Shown: positions 10,684 to 20,377 of the stretch, piece by piece
Position numbering within the stretch: position 1 is the first letter of the stretch
How the letters are laid out: the number at the start of each line of letters is the position of its first letter
DNA from: Mesorhizobium sp. M1C.F.Ca.ET.210.01.1.1
Lineage (GTDB): Bacteria; Pseudomonadota; Alphaproteobacteria; Rhizobiales; Rhizobiaceae
Direction of reading: 5' to 3'
DNA: 64,000 bases
NCBI RefSeq assembly: GCF_004791585.1
Contig: NZ_SRUU01000011.1
Location: 124,001 to 188,000, forward strand
Notes under the pieces: generated by a model
Seen by the model: the letters and a program-made list of their open reading frames with translations, nothing else
The model's database searches: none
What the model was told of the DNA's origin: nothing
Program-made: the position numbers and the translations under genes

Positions 10684-11630
10684 CTGAGCCTCGGGTTGGA
10701 CATGATGGCGACGATGTCGGCCGCCGTGATGAGCAGGAGATAGCCGAGGCAGAAGATCATCGCGCAGCTCTGGATCAGCGGCAGGTCGCGGGTCGCGACC
10801 GCATCGACCATCAGCTTGGCGATGCCGGGATAGTTGAAGATCGTCTCCACGATGATGACGCCACCGACCAGATAGGACAGCGAGAGCGCGACCGCGTTGA
10901 CGATCGGGCCAAGGGCGTTGGGAAGCGCATGCCTCAGCACCATGCGGCTGCGCGAGGCGCCCTTGAGAAGCGCCATCTCGACATAAGGCGTGGACAGCGT
11001 TTCGATCACCGCGGCGCGAGTCATGCGGATCATCTGGGCGGAGATGACGAAGGTGAGCGTGATCACCGGCATCGCAAAGATGCGCACGAGATCGGCAAGC
11101 GAGTGCGCCTCATTGACCGAGGACAGCGCCGGCAGCCATCTGAGATAAACGGCGAAGAGCAGGACCGCCAGCGTCGCGACCATGAACTCAGGCACGGAGA
11201 TGACGCCGATCGAAAGGATGGTGACTGCGCGGTCGAAGAAGGAGCCGCGCAGCATCGCGGCGGTGATGCCGAGCGTCAGCGCCAGCGGCACCGAGATCAG
11301 CGTGGTGATGCCGGCGAGCTTCATGGTGTTGACGAAGCGCCCGCCAATCAGCGCCGCCACCGGCATCTCGTTGGCATAGGAAGTGCCAAGGTCGCCGTGG
11401 AGCAGGCCGAGAAGCCAGCGCAGGAAGCGAAGGATTGCCGGATCGTTGAGATGCATGGCCTCGCGCAGGCCGGCGACCGCTTCCGGAGTCGCCGCCTGGC
11501 CGAGCAGGATCGACGCGGTATCGCCAGGCAGCATGCTGGTGGCGAAAAACACGGCGAACAGGACGATCAGAAGGGTGACGACCGCGACCGCCAACCGCTT
11601 CAGCACGAGGTTCAGAACCCCAGACTTCAT
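10680..11630 (-). CDS. ABC transporter permease (DppB/OppB type)
   Basis: A 316-residue DppB-like permease. The N-terminal helix is followed by the family phrase MLPGDTASILLGQ and an LGTSYANEMPV periplasmic stretch, then multiple transmembrane helices ending in ADIVAIMSNPRLR. It is separated from the binding-protein gene by about 86 bases and coupled to the DppC-type permease by a four-base overlap. Peptides, opines or nickel-type ligands are all imported by this family; the catabolic context favours an amino-acid derivative. Confidence 0.9.
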   Translation of the reverse strand: MKSGVLNLVLKRLAVAVVTLLIVLFAVFFATSMLPGDTASILLGQAATPEAVAGLREAMHLNDPAILRFLRWLLGLLHGDLGTSYANEMPVAALIGGRFVNTMKLAGITTLISVPLALTLGITAAMLRGSFFDRAVTILSIGVISVPEFMVATLAVLLFAVYLRWLPALSSVNEAHSLADLVRIFAMPVITLTFVISAQMIRMTRAAVIETLSTPYVEMALLKGASRSRMVLRHALPNALGPIVNAVALSLSYLVGGVIIVETIFNYPGIAKLMVDAVATRDLPLIQSCAMIFCLGYLLLITAADIVAIMSNPRLR

Positions 11631-11716
11631 GGAAGCTCCCTGCGGTTTCGTTCAGCCGGACAATGTTGCGCAATGCAGTGCCGGGGGCCGGCTGACCGGT
11701 CCCCGGCAGGCGCCTC

Positions 11717-13327
11717 TCAGGCTTCGAGCCAGAGGTATTCCGCCATTGCGTAGCCCATCATGCCACCGAGCGGGTTCGCTTCCAAACCCTTCACCTTGCT
11801 GGAGAGGGCATCGACGTTGGAAATATAGGCTGGGATGATGGTGCCGGCCTCTTCGGCGATCATTCCCTGCATCTGGCCGTAGATTTCCTTGCGCTTGGCC
11901 TGGTCGAGCGAACCGCGCGCCTCGATGAGCAGCTTGTCGAACTTCTCGGACTTGTACTGGCTTTCGTTCCAGGGCGCATTGGAGGCGTAGAGGAGCGAGA
12001 ACAGGATGTCCGGCGTCGGGCGCGGATTGATGTTGCCGAAATGGACAGGCGCCTTGAGCCAGTAATTGTCCCAGTAGCCGTCGGACGGAACGCGCTGGAC
12101 GTCGAGCTTCATGCCGATATCCGCGCCGGCGGCCTGGATGATCACCGCCATGTCGATCGACGAGGTAGCGGCTTCGGAGGCGATCACAGGGATGGACTGG
12201 CCGAGCAGGCCCGACTTCTGGAAGTGGAACTTCGCCTTGTCGGGGTCGAACGCCTTCGGCTTGAGGTCGGCGTTGTGGAAGATGTTCGCTGGCGAGACGG
12301 GCTGGTCGTTGCCGATTTCGCCGAGGCCGCGCAAGGCCGATTTGACGATCTGCTCACGGTTGACGAGATACTTCATGCCGGTCACGAAGTCGGCCTTGCT
12401 GCCGGGATCCATATCGAGGCGGATGTTGAGGTCCGTGTAGTTGCCCGATGTGGTCTTCGACAGTTCAAAGCCCTGCTGACCGCTGATGAGCTTCATCGCA
12501 CGCGGATTGATCGAGGCGGCAAAATTGATGTCGCCGGAAAGCAGTGCGTTGACGCGGGCGCTGTCATCGCTGATGGCGATGAACTCGAACGAGTCGAGAT
12601 AAGGCTTGCCCGACTTCCAGTAGTTCTTGTTCTTGGTCACGACCGACCGCACGCCCGGCTCGAACGTTTCCAGCACGAAGGCGCCCGTGCCGTTGCCCTT
12701 CGAGAAATCCGTGGTGCCGTCCTGGACGATCATGAAGTGATGCAGGGCCAGGATGGTCGGCAGGTCGGCATTGGGATCGGCAAGCGTGATTTCGACGGTC
12801 GACTTGTCGACCGCCTTGAAGCCGGTCATCTGCGCGGCGATCTTGGCGACCTTGGAGCCGACCGCTTTGTCGAGATGGCGTTTCAGGGAGAAGACAACGT
12901 CGTCAGCGGTCAAGTCCTTGCCGTCGTGGAAGGTGACACCCTTGCGCAGCTTCACGGTCCAGGTCTTGGCGTCCTTGCTGTCGAAGCTTTCGGCCAGCTC
13001 CATCTGCGTGACGCCGTCCTTGTCGAGGAAAGTCAGGCGGTTGTAGAGCGAGCAGCAACGGACATAGTCGGTGGAGAGCGACGCCTTTGCCGGATCGAGC
13101 GTATCGGCGGTCGAGGACGACCAGCCGGCCGCCTTGAAATTTCCACCGGAAACCGGCGTGGCGGCGACGGCTTGCGTGGCGCGGCCAAGCACGACGCTGC
13201 CTGCGGCAACCGCGGCGCCGCCGGCCAGCAGCATCTTGAGGAGTTCGCGGCGGCTGGCGCCCCGTCGAATGGCGTTTTCGACCGTGGCATCGTCCGCTCT
13301 GGTCCAGTTCGTGATCTTGTCGGTCAT
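11717..13327 (-). CDS. ABC transporter substrate-binding protein (SBP family 5), Tat-type signal
   Basis: A 536-residue periplasmic solute-binding protein of the peptide/nickel/opine family. A twin-arginine-like signal (SRRELLKMLLAGGAAVAAG) at residues ~25-43 suggests folded export. The SBP_bac_5 body includes the phrases LRKGVTFHDGKDLTADDVVFSLKR and a terminal dipole helix region. The start is supported by AAGGGG six bases upstream. It is the first gene of the importer operon and so fixes substrate choice, which cannot be deduced here. Confidence 0.9.
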   Translation of the reverse strand: MTDKITNWTRADDATVENAIRRGASRRELLKMLLAGGAAVAAGSVVLGRATQAVAATPVSGGNFKAAGWSSSTADTLDPAKASLSTDYVRCCSLYNRLTFLDKDGVTQMELAESFDSKDAKTWTVKLRKGVTFHDGKDLTADDVVFSLKRHLDKAVGSKVAKIAAQMTGFKAVDKSTVEITLADPNADLPTILALHHFMIVQDGTTDFSKGNGTGAFVLETFEPGVRSVVTKNKNYWKSGKPYLDSFEFIAISDDSARVNALLSGDINFAASINPRAMKLISGQQGFELSKTTSGNYTDLNIRLDMDPGSKADFVTGMKYLVNREQIVKSALRGLGEIGNDQPVSPANIFHNADLKPKAFDPDKAKFHFQKSGLLGQSIPVIASEAATSSIDMAVIIQAAGADIGMKLDVQRVPSDGYWDNYWLKAPVHFGNINPRPTPDILFSLLYASNAPWNESQYKSEKFDKLLIEARGSLDQAKRKEIYGQMQGMIAEEAGTIIPAYISNVDALSSKVKGLEANPLGGMMGYAMAEYLWLEA

Positions 13328-13393
13328 GTCATTCCCCTTTCTGATGGTTTCGCCGGAATGCCCGTCTTATCGCGCGCCTTTCCGAACTTGGGC

Positions 13394-14116
13394 TCAGGTT
13401 CGTTCCTTCAGGCTCTCCCGCACGGCCGCCGCAAACGCGGCCATCGAGGTGAAGTGGTAGTCCGGCACGGTAAAGGTCTCGGGCTCTATCGTGCCGCCGT
13501 AGCCTTTCTGGGCATGACGGCGCTCGATCCAGCAATTGGTCAGGCCAAGCGCCCGGGAGATGCCGATGTCGTGATACTGGCTTTGCGCGACATGCAGGAT
13601 GTCGTCCTTGCTGTCGCCGCGGGAGGCCACGAAATCGAAGACCTTATGGAAGAAGGCCGGGTCGGGCTTCTCCGCGCCGGTATCGTCGGCTGTGAAGGTG
13701 GCGAAGAAGGGCGATCCGAGTTGCTTCTCGAAATGGTCGAGCGCCCAGCGCCGGGCATTGGTCATGGCGATCAGCTTGTGCGACTTCGCGAGACTGGCCA
13801 ATGCCGCAGCGCTGTCGGGAAAGCCCTGCCAGAGGCCGGCTGAATTCCGCAGGCGGACGCCGTATTTCTCCTCGGCCGGCAGACCGAGCCGGGGCGCGAT
13901 GACCATGTAGACGCGCGCAAGATCGTCAGGGAATAGGTCCGCATCGGGCATGTAGCGAGCCTGCCGGTAAAGGGCCAATGCCTCCTCACCGTCGACGGAG
14001 ACACCTGCCTCGGCCGCAATTCCGGCCAGGCAGCTCGTGATGCCGCCCTCGAAATCGATCAGCGTGCCGACCACATCGAAGGTCATGTATTTGAATTCGC
14101 TAAAGCCCCTGGCCAA
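13394..14116 (-). CDS. haloacid dehalogenase type II-like HAD hydrolase
   Basis: A 240-residue HAD-superfamily protein with nucleophile motif FDVVGTLIDF at residues ~14-23, motif II MTNARRW, a conserved Lys-containing GAEKPDPAFF motif III and DILHVAQSQYHDIGISRALG as motif IV. This pattern matches L-2-haloacid dehalogenase-like enzymes, although many such proteins are not dehalogenases. The start is TTG at 14116 with AGGAGAG six bases upstream. It follows the transporter in direction and may act on an imported compound. A related protein is encoded on the other strand at 16904. Confidence 0.78.
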   Translation of the reverse strand: MARGFSEFKYMTFDVVGTLIDFEGGITSCLAGIAAEAGVSVDGEEALALYRQARYMPDADLFPDDLARVYMVIAPRLGLPAEEKYGVRLRNSAGLWQGFPDSAAALASLAKSHKLIAMTNARRWALDHFEKQLGSPFFATFTADDTGAEKPDPAFFHKVFDFVASRGDSKDDILHVAQSQYHDIGISRALGLTNCWIERRHAQKGYGGTIEPETFTVPDYHFTSMAAFAAAVRESLKERT

Positions 14117-14355
14117 GACTGGCTCTCCTCTGCGCGCGACCGAATTGCATCATGCTGAACAGAACAAAATTCCGTGCTGTCCGGGGCGTCGGCCCTTTTC
14201 AAAAGTCCGGAAATTCGGGCTTTCTGGCCTTGTCTTCAAAAGCAGTCTGGCACTTCCCCTGCGCTGGATTCGCCGAAAAGGCGCGGGGCTGCGGCACAAA
14301 ATTGCGAAATCGTCCGCCCCGGCGATATTTCGAAACACGAATATTTCGCCGCCCG

Positions 14356-15729
14356 TCATGCCAGCGCCTGGCGGACATCCGCGTCGTCCAGCGTCTGGTC
14401 CAGCGTCCGTCGCGTGCGCTCGATGATCGCATCGATGTTGCTCTCGGTGCAGCAGAGCGGGGGCGCATAGCCGAGAACCCCATGCGCGAAGGCGCGGATG
14501 ATGAGGCCGTTGTCCCATGCCCTGTCGAACACGCGCCGGGCCGGCATAGCCGCGGCGGGAAGCGGCGTCTTCTTCTGTTTGTCGACCACGAGCTCGATCG
14601 CCGCGAGCATGCCGCGGCCACGCACGTCGCCGACCAGTGGGTGGTCGCTCAGGTCTGCCAAGCCCGCCATCAGGCGAGCGCCCGCCCTGGCGCCGTTCTC
14701 CAGAAGGCCGTCCTCATAGAGTTTCAACACTTCGAGCGCGACGGCAGCGCTGACCGGATGGGCCGAATAGGTGTAGCCGTGGCCGACCGCCGCGTTGCCC
14801 GCGCCGTCGGCGATGACGTTGTAGACATGGTCGGCCATGAACACCGCGCCCATCGGAACATAGCCTGAGGTCAACCCCTTCGCGGTCGTCATGAAATCGG
14901 GAACGATGTCCTCGTCCGTGCAGGCGAACAACGGCCCCGTGCGGCCGAAGCCAGTGATCACCTCGTCGGCAATGAACAGGATGCCGTATTCCCGGCAGAG
15001 CTCGCGCATCGCCTTTATCCAGCCTTTCGGCGGGACGATGACGCCGCCCGAGCCCTGGATCGGCTCGGCATAGAAGGCAGCGACCCGCTCCGGCCCGATC
15101 TCCTCGATCTTGCCCTTCAGCGCGGCAAGCGATGCGGCGATGATCGCATCGGAGTCCTCGCCCACCGGGTTGCGATAGGGATAGGGCGAGGGGATCTTGT
15201 GCTGCCATTCGAAGGGAATGCCGAAACCGGCATGGAAGGCGGGCAGGGCGGTCAGCCCCGCGCCGACCACTGACGACCCGTGATACCCCTGCTCGATCGA
15301 AATGAACTGGTCGCGTTTCGGCTCGCCCCTGGCATTCCAGTAGAAGCGGACGAAGCGGATCGTGCTGTCGACCGCGTCCGATCCCCCAAGCGTGAAATAG
15401 ACGTGATTGAGATCTCCCGGCGTGCGCTCGGCCAGTTCCGAGGCGAGCCTGATGGCCGGTTCAGAACCGAGGTCGAAATAGGCGGTGGCGTAAGGAAGCT
15501 CGCGCATCTGCCGGGCCGCCGCCTCGACGATGCTGTCGTGGCCGTAACCGGCATTGACGCACCACAGCCCCGCGAAGCCGTCGACAAGTTGCCGGCCTGA
15601 CGCGTCGGTCACGGTTGCTCCCTTCGCCGATTTCAGCACGCGCACGCCGAGCGCCTCATGGCCGCGATATGAGGAGACCGGGTGGATGAGATGGGCGCGG
15701 TCGAGTTCGACCAGGGAATTGGCGAGCAT
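14356..15729 (-). CDS. class III pyridoxal-phosphate aminotransferase (omega-amino acid type)
   Basis: A 457-residue class III aminotransferase. Visible features are the substrate-entry region VDGFAGLWCVNAGYGH, the cofactor glycine region GYHGSS, the aspartate of LFIADEVITGFGRTG and the PLP lysine in TTAKGLTSGYVPMG. The length and motifs fit beta-alanine/putrescine/taurine:pyruvate aminotransferases. The ATG at 15729 follows a strong GGAGG and gives a normal N-terminus; the longer open frame is not needed. Together with the oxidase at 17589 and the semialdehyde dehydrogenase at 18903 it suggests amine or omega-amino-acid breakdown. Confidence 0.88.
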   Translation of the reverse strand: MLANSLVELDRAHLIHPVSSYRGHEALGVRVLKSAKGATVTDASGRQLVDGFAGLWCVNAGYGHDSIVEAAARQMRELPYATAYFDLGSEPAIRLASELAERTPGDLNHVYFTLGGSDAVDSTIRFVRFYWNARGEPKRDQFISIEQGYHGSSVVGAGLTALPAFHAGFGIPFEWQHKIPSPYPYRNPVGEDSDAIIAASLAALKGKIEEIGPERVAAFYAEPIQGSGGVIVPPKGWIKAMRELCREYGILFIADEVITGFGRTGPLFACTDEDIVPDFMTTAKGLTSGYVPMGAVFMADHVYNVIADGAGNAAVGHGYTYSAHPVSAAVALEVLKLYEDGLLENGARAGARLMAGLADLSDHPLVGDVRGRGMLAAIELVVDKQKKTPLPAAAMPARRVFDRAWDNGLIIRAFAHGVLGYAPPLCCTESNIDAIIERTRRTLDQTLDDADVRQALA

Positions 15730-15743
15730 TGTTGTCCTCCGGA

Positions 15744-16583
15744 CTAGCCGAGCGCCTGGTTGGCGAGGGCGTAAACTTTCGACTTGGCCTGTTCGGCTTG
15801 TTTCTTGGACGGACGGTCCATGGCCACGCCGCCGCCGACATGGGAAAGGCCGACCTGCTGAAGCCAATCGGCGATGCCGGTCCTGCTGTCGGTGTCCACG
15901 CGCAGGAATGCGTCAGCGCGGGTCGCGGCGAAGAAGCTAATAAGAGCCTTGGCTTCCAAGGCACTTCCCGCGATAACCGGACCGATCACCTCGCCGCGCC
16001 CGAACGGGCGGATCGCGGCATAAGCCTCGATGGCCCCGTTGCGGCGGATGACGGCGAATTGGCCGCGCTCGGCCAGCGCATCGATCAAGGCTTCACGGTT
16101 GGCGCCGTAGGCGTCGCGGTCCAGCGCCTTGATTTCCGGCAGATCGCCGGCGCCCGCAGCTTCCACGCCATCGGGCATGCCAAGCTCGGCAACCTTGCCT
16201 TGATGCTGCAGGATGGTGCCGGAGGGCACGAAGCCCAGCTTCTGGTAGAGAGGCATGCCGTCCGCTGTCGCGACGAGCCGCAGCGGACGGTCGCCGGCAA
16301 GGGTGAAGGCCTGTTCCATGAGCTTGCGCCCGAGGCCTTTGCCCCGCACGTTCTGATCGACGATCACCATGTTGATCATCGCGCAATCCCAGCCGTAAGG
16401 CGTGACCAGGATGGTTCCGGCGACCCGGCCCTGGTCATCCAGCGCAACCGCGCCGCTCGAGAGCTGCAGCGCCATCTGCCAGTCTTGCGGGCGGTGCGGC
16501 CAATTCTCCTGACGAGACAGCGCCACCGCGCCCTCGATATGGTCCGGTCCGAAGTCCTGGAGCTCGATCTCGCCTTGCTGCAT
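15744..16583 (-). CDS. GNAT family N-acetyltransferase (two-domain)
   Basis: A 279-residue protein with an N-terminal GNAT fold, including the acetyl-CoA loop phrase NVRGKGLGRKLMEQA near residue 80, and a C-terminal GNAT-like domain with GRGEVIGPVIAG. It lies 14 bases upstream of the aminotransferase and is probably co-transcribed. It is clearly paralogous to the plus-strand gene at 25718 (shared WPHRxxDWQ near the N-terminus and a common LAxQxLG ending). The acceptor substrate is unknown. Confidence 0.75.
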   Translation of the reverse strand: MQQGEIELQDFGPDHIEGAVALSRQENWPHRPQDWQMALQLSSGAVALDDQGRVAGTILVTPYGWDCAMINMVIVDQNVRGKGLGRKLMEQAFTLAGDRPLRLVATADGMPLYQKLGFVPSGTILQHQGKVAELGMPDGVEAAGAGDLPEIKALDRDAYGANREALIDALAERGQFAVIRRNGAIEAYAAIRPFGRGEVIGPVIAGSALEAKALISFFAATRADAFLRVDTDSRTGIADWLQQVGLSHVGGGVAMDRPSKKQAEQAKSKVYALANQALG

Positions 16584-16903
16584 GAGGCAATCCTTTTATC
16601 TGCCCCAAGTCTCGGCCATCGGCGCGCCGCAGATCGTCTGAAGGTTTCGACTTCGGCAGTATCATTCGCCGTTGCGCGGGGGGTGCGCCGAATCTTGTGC
16701 TGGCGTCCATCGAACTGGATGCGCTTTACGCCACCGACCGGCGCTTCCATCGACGCTCGAGATGCTACAGCGTGCCAAACCGGGTGGCGGATACGGAACT
16801 TTCTGCTTCAGGGAGGCGCTTTTCAGTCAGGAGGCCCGCCGCCTGCCGGCCTATGATGAAACACATCCCAGCGCGGATGTGCTTCCACCGGAGATCGACG
16901 GAC
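16584..16903. promoter_or_regulatory. divergent intergenic region (320 bases)
   Basis: No convincing gene is seen here. It separates the minus-strand GNAT/aminotransferase pair from the plus-strand HAD/oxidase pair, so it should hold promoters for both directions. I cannot point to a specific operator. The ribosome site of the plus-strand gene is GGAG at 16890-16893. Confidence 0.4.
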
Positions 16904-17572
16904 ATGGCTTCTTTCAGGCCCAAATACATCACCTTCGACTGCTACGGCACGTTGACCAATTTCCAGATGGCGGAAGCGGCGCGCGACCTCTATGGCAGCC
17001 GGCTCGACGAGCCGCGCATGCAGGAGTTCATCAAGAATTTTGCGGCCTACCGGCTCGACGAGATCCTGGGCGACTGGAAGCCTTATGCCGACGTCATCCA
17101 TAACGCGCTCGAGCGCGCCTGCAAGCGCAACGGCGTCGCCTTCAGCCCCGACGACGCCAAGATGGTGTATGAGCGCGTCCCAACCTGGGGGCCGCATGCG
17201 GACGTTCCGGCCGGGCTGGCGAAGGTCGCCAAGGAAATTCCGCTGGTCATCCTCTCCAATGCGATGAATACGCAGATCATGTCCAATGTCGAAAAGCTCG
17301 GCGCGCCGTTCCATGCCGTATACACGGCTGAGCAGGCACAGGCCTACAAGCCGCGCTTCAAGGCCTTCGAATACATGCTCGATAGGCTGGGCTGCGGTCC
17401 GGAAGATATCCTTCACTGTTCGTCTTCATTCCGCTACGACCTGATGTCGGCGCACGATCTCGGCATCAAGAACAAGGTCTGGGTCAACCGCGGCCACGAA
17501 CCGGCCAACCCCTATTACGGCTATGTCGAGATCGCCAATATTTCCGGTCTTCCGGGCGTGGTCGGGCTTTGA
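16904..17572 (+). CDS. haloacid dehalogenase type II-like HAD hydrolase
   Basis: A 222-residue HAD protein with nucleophile motif ITFDCYGTLTNF at residues ~9-20, motif II ILSNAMN, lysine in QAYKPRFKAFEYML and a motif IV segment HCSSSFRYDLMSAHDLGI. This is the L-2-haloacid dehalogenase-like subgroup. An open frame extends upstream to 16697, but family alignment and the GGAG at 16890 support the ATG at 16904. It is followed after 16 bases by a flavin oxidase and probably shares its transcript. Confidence 0.8.
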   Translation: MASFRPKYITFDCYGTLTNFQMAEAARDLYGSRLDEPRMQEFIKNFAAYRLDEILGDWKPYADVIHNALERACKRNGVAFSPDDAKMVYERVPTWGPHADVPAGLAKVAKEIPLVILSNAMNTQIMSNVEKLGAPFHAVYTAEQAQAYKPRFKAFEYMLDRLGCGPEDILHCSSSFRYDLMSAHDLGIKNKVWVNRGHEPANPYYGYVEIANISGLPGVVGL

Positions 17573-17588
17573 GACAGGCGGGCTGCCG

Positions 17589-18863
17589 ATGAAATTCGTC
17601 TCCTATTGGCACGACACGGCCCCTGTCTTTTCCGGCGGGGTGAAAGGTCAGCTCGAGGGGCATTACGACGCCGCCATCGTAGGCGGCGGCTTCACGGGCC
17701 TCGCCGCGGCCCGCCAATTGGCGAAGGCCGGTGCCAAGGTGATCGTGCTGGAAGCGGAGCGCGTGGGCTGGGGTGCATCCGGGCGCAATGGCGGGCACCT
17801 CAACAACGGCCTCGCCCACAGCTACCTTTCGGCCAAGGCGGAGTTCGGCAAGGAACGTGCGATCGCTCTCTACCGGGCGCTGGACGACTCCGTCGACACG
17901 ATCGAGGCGCTGGTTGCAGAGGAAAACATCGACTGCAGTTTCCGCCGCGCCGGCAAGCTGAAGCTCGCCTCCAAGCCGCAGCATTTCGAAGCGATCGCTC
18001 GCAACTTCGAGGCCGTCCATGCCGAGGTCGACCCGGACACGGCGCTGCTGTCGGCCGCCGATCTCAAGTCCGAGATCGGCTCGCCCTTCCATGGCGCGAT
18101 GCTGTCGAAGAAGAGCGCCATGATGCACATGGGCCGCTATGTGGCAGGCCTGGCCACGGCCGCCACGCGCCACGGTGCCGTGATCCACGAGAACGCGGCG
18201 GTGACCGACCGCAAGCAGGCCGGTAGCAGGCATGAATTGACCACTTCGCGCGGCAAGATCAGCGCCGACAACGTGCTGGTGGCAACCGGCGCTTATACCA
18301 CGCCGAATTTCAATTATTTCCGCCGCAGGATCATCTCCGTCGGCAGCTTCATCATCGCAACGCGGCCGTTGAGCGAGGCCGAGATCGCCGCGACCATGCC
18401 GGGCAACCGGACATGCGTGACCTCGATGAACATCGGCAACTACTTCCGGCTCTCGCCGGACAAGCGCCTGATCTTCGGCGGTCGCGCGCGCTTCTCGGCG
18501 ACCTCCGACCAACGTTCCGACGCCAAGAGCGGACAAATATTGCGGGCGAGCCTCGCCGCGATCTTCCCGCAGCTTGCCACGGTCGAGATCGACTATTGCT
18601 GGGGTGGGTTGGTCGACATGACCAAGGACCGTTTTCCGCGCGCCGGCTACCATGACGGGGTCTGGTACGCGATGGGCTATTCCGGCCACGGTGCGCAGCT
18701 ATCTACCCATCTCGGCATGATCCTGGCCGATGCCATGCTCGGCCGCGAGGACCGCAACCCGATGAAGGGACTCGAGTGGCCGTCAATCCCCGGTTATTCC
18801 GGCAAGCCCTGGTTCCTGCCGATGGTCGGTCTCTACTACAAAGCGCTCGACCGGGTTCGATAG
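17589..18863 (+). CDS. FAD-dependent oxidoreductase (PuuB/gamma-glutamylputrescine oxidase-like)
   Basis: A 424-residue DAO-family flavoprotein. The FAD motif DAAIVGGGFTGLAAARQL at ~28-45 is followed by the WGASGRNGGHLNNG signature characteristic of PuuB/OrdL-like amine oxidases, and the end carries GYSGHGAQLSTHLG. Such enzymes oxidise gamma-glutamylated amines, sarcosine or related compounds to aldehydes. Aldehyde dehydrogenases at 18903 and 21432 are suitable next steps. The start ATG at 17589 gives the expected N-terminus. Confidence 0.83.
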   Translation: MKFVSYWHDTAPVFSGGVKGQLEGHYDAAIVGGGFTGLAAARQLAKAGAKVIVLEAERVGWGASGRNGGHLNNGLAHSYLSAKAEFGKERAIALYRALDDSVDTIEALVAEENIDCSFRRAGKLKLASKPQHFEAIARNFEAVHAEVDPDTALLSAADLKSEIGSPFHGAMLSKKSAMMHMGRYVAGLATAATRHGAVIHENAAVTDRKQAGSRHELTTSRGKISADNVLVATGAYTTPNFNYFRRRIISVGSFIIATRPLSEAEIAATMPGNRTCVTSMNIGNYFRLSPDKRLIFGGRARFSATSDQRSDAKSGQILRASLAAIFPQLATVEIDYCWGGLVDMTKDRFPRAGYHDGVWYAMGYSGHGAQLSTHLGMILADAMLGREDRNPMKGLEWPSIPGYSGKPWFLPMVGLYYKALDRVR

Positions 18864-18869
18864 GGAGGT

Positions 18870-18911
18870 GGGGAGTAGGTTTAGGCCTTATTCCCTACTG
18901 CCTTACTCCCC
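18870..18911. terminator. possible bidirectional terminator
   Basis: Eight-base arms GGGGAGTA (18870-18877) and TACTCCCC (18904-18911) flank a pyrimidine-rich loop between two convergent genes. The right arm overlaps the last codons of the minus-strand gene. The loop is long (26 bases), so the call is tentative. Confidence 0.4.
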
Positions 18912-20360
18912 TACGCCCATGTGAAAGCTCTTCATCTCGAGATACTCCTCGATGCCGGCCTGCGCACCCTCGCGCCCGAGGCCGGACTGCTTGACCCCGC
19001 CGAAGGGGGCAACCTCCATCGAGACCGAGCCGGTGTTGAGCCCCACCATGCCGAACTCCAGCGCCTCGCCGACGCGCCAAGCGCGTTTCAGGTTCTCGGT
19101 ATAGAAGTAGGAGGCGAGGCCGTAGGGCGTGCCGTTGGCGAGCGCGATCGCCTCCTCTTCCGTCTCGAAACGGAAAAGCGGCGCGACCGGACCGAAGGTT
19201 TCCTCGCCGGCGAGCTGCATCTCTTTTGTTGCGCCGGTCAGCACCAGCGGCGCGACGTACTGAGGCCCCTCCGGCAAAGCCGGGCTCTTTGTGACAATCG
19301 TGGCGCCTTTGGCGAGCGCGTCCTCGACGTGCCGGTTGATTTTGTCGACCGCCGCCATGTTGATCATCGGCCCGATGGCGACGCCGGCTTGAGTGCCGGG
19401 CCCGACCGTCATCGCATTGACGCGGGCGCTGAGCTTGGCGGCGAAGGCGTCATAGACGCCGGCCTGAACGAGGATGCGGTTGGCGCAGACGCAGGTCTGG
19501 CCGCCGTTGCGGAATTTCGAGGCGAGCGCGCCCTCGACGGCGAGGTCGAGGTCGGCGTCGTCGAAGACGATGAAGGGCGCGTTGCCGCCGAGCTCGAGGC
19601 TGAGCCTTTTCACGCTGTCGGCCGCGCCGCGCATCAGCAGCGAACCGACCCGCGTCGAGCCGGTGAAGGAGATCTTGCGCACAGTCTCGTTCGCCATGAT
19701 CTCGTTGCCGATGTCGGCCGGCATGCCCGTGACGATGTTGATGACGCCGGCGGGGATGCCCGCCCGTTCGGCGAGCACGCCGAGCGCCAGCGCCGAATAG
19801 GGCGTGAACTCGGACGGTTTGATCACCACCGTGCAGCCGGCGGCCAACGCCGGCGCGACTTTTCGGGTGATCATCGCGTTGGGGAAATTCCACGGCGTAA
19901 TGATGCCGCACACGCCGACCGGCTCTTTCAGAATGATGATGCGGCGGTCCGGCGTCGGCGAGGGGATGGTGTGGCCGTTGATGCGGCGCGCCTCCTCCGC
20001 GAACCATTTGACGAAGGAGGCGCCGTAGCGAATCTCGCCTCTCGCTTCGTCCAGCGGTTTGCCCTGTTCCGTCGTCAGGATCAGCGCGAGATCCTCTAGA
20101 TGCATAAGCATCAGGCCGTGCCAGGCCTCCAGCAGGACTGCGCGTTCGGCATTCGTCTTCTTCCGCCAATCCCGAGAGGCGGAAGACGCTGCGTCTATGG
20201 CCGCGCGGGTGTCAGAACCGGCCATGTCGGGTACCGTGCCGATCGCGGCCTGGGTCGCCGGATCAATAACATCGACCGTTTGGCCGGAGGCGGCGGCGAC
20301 CCATTTGCCGCCGATCAGGCCGGCCTCGCGGAATAGACTTTTGTCTTTCAGGCTCTTCAT
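18903..20360 (-). CDS. gabD: NAD(P)-dependent succinate-semialdehyde dehydrogenase
   Basis: A 485-residue aldehyde dehydrogenase of the GabD type, oxidising succinate semialdehyde to succinate. The catalytic Glu lies in LSLELGGNAPFIVFDDADLD and the nucleophilic Cys in NGGQTCVCANR; the FTGSTRVG cofactor loop is intact. It probably heads or belongs to a minus-strand run with the dehydrogenases at 20378 and 21432. No strong ribosome site precedes the ATG at 20360. It would complete degradation of amines oxidised by the PuuB-like enzyme. Confidence 0.87.
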   Translation of the reverse strand: MKSLKDKSLFREAGLIGGKWVAAASGQTVDVIDPATQAAIGTVPDMAGSDTRAAIDAASSASRDWRKKTNAERAVLLEAWHGLMLMHLEDLALILTTEQGKPLDEARGEIRYGASFVKWFAEEARRINGHTIPSPTPDRRIIILKEPVGVCGIITPWNFPNAMITRKVAPALAAGCTVVIKPSEFTPYSALALGVLAERAGIPAGVINIVTGMPADIGNEIMANETVRKISFTGSTRVGSLLMRGAADSVKRLSLELGGNAPFIVFDDADLDLAVEGALASKFRNGGQTCVCANRILVQAGVYDAFAAKLSARVNAMTVGPGTQAGVAIGPMINMAAVDKINRHVEDALAKGATIVTKSPALPEGPQYVAPLVLTGATKEMQLAGEETFGPVAPLFRFETEEEAIALANGTPYGLASYFYTENLKRAWRVGEALEFGMVGLNTGSVSMEVAPFGGVKQSGLGREGAQAGIEEYLEMKSFHMGVGE

Positions 20361-20377
20361 CGAAAACGACCTTGCAA

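Noticed and set aside
12041..13843. 600-residue plus-strand open frame
   Set aside because: Antisense to the binding-protein and HAD genes; composition is typical of antisense GC-rich code, with no domain.
14117..14355. Possible gene between the HAD and aminotransferase genes
   Set aside because: Plus-strand frames starting at 14152 and 14174 run into the antisense of the aminotransferase and have no motif; 239 bases with nothing clear.
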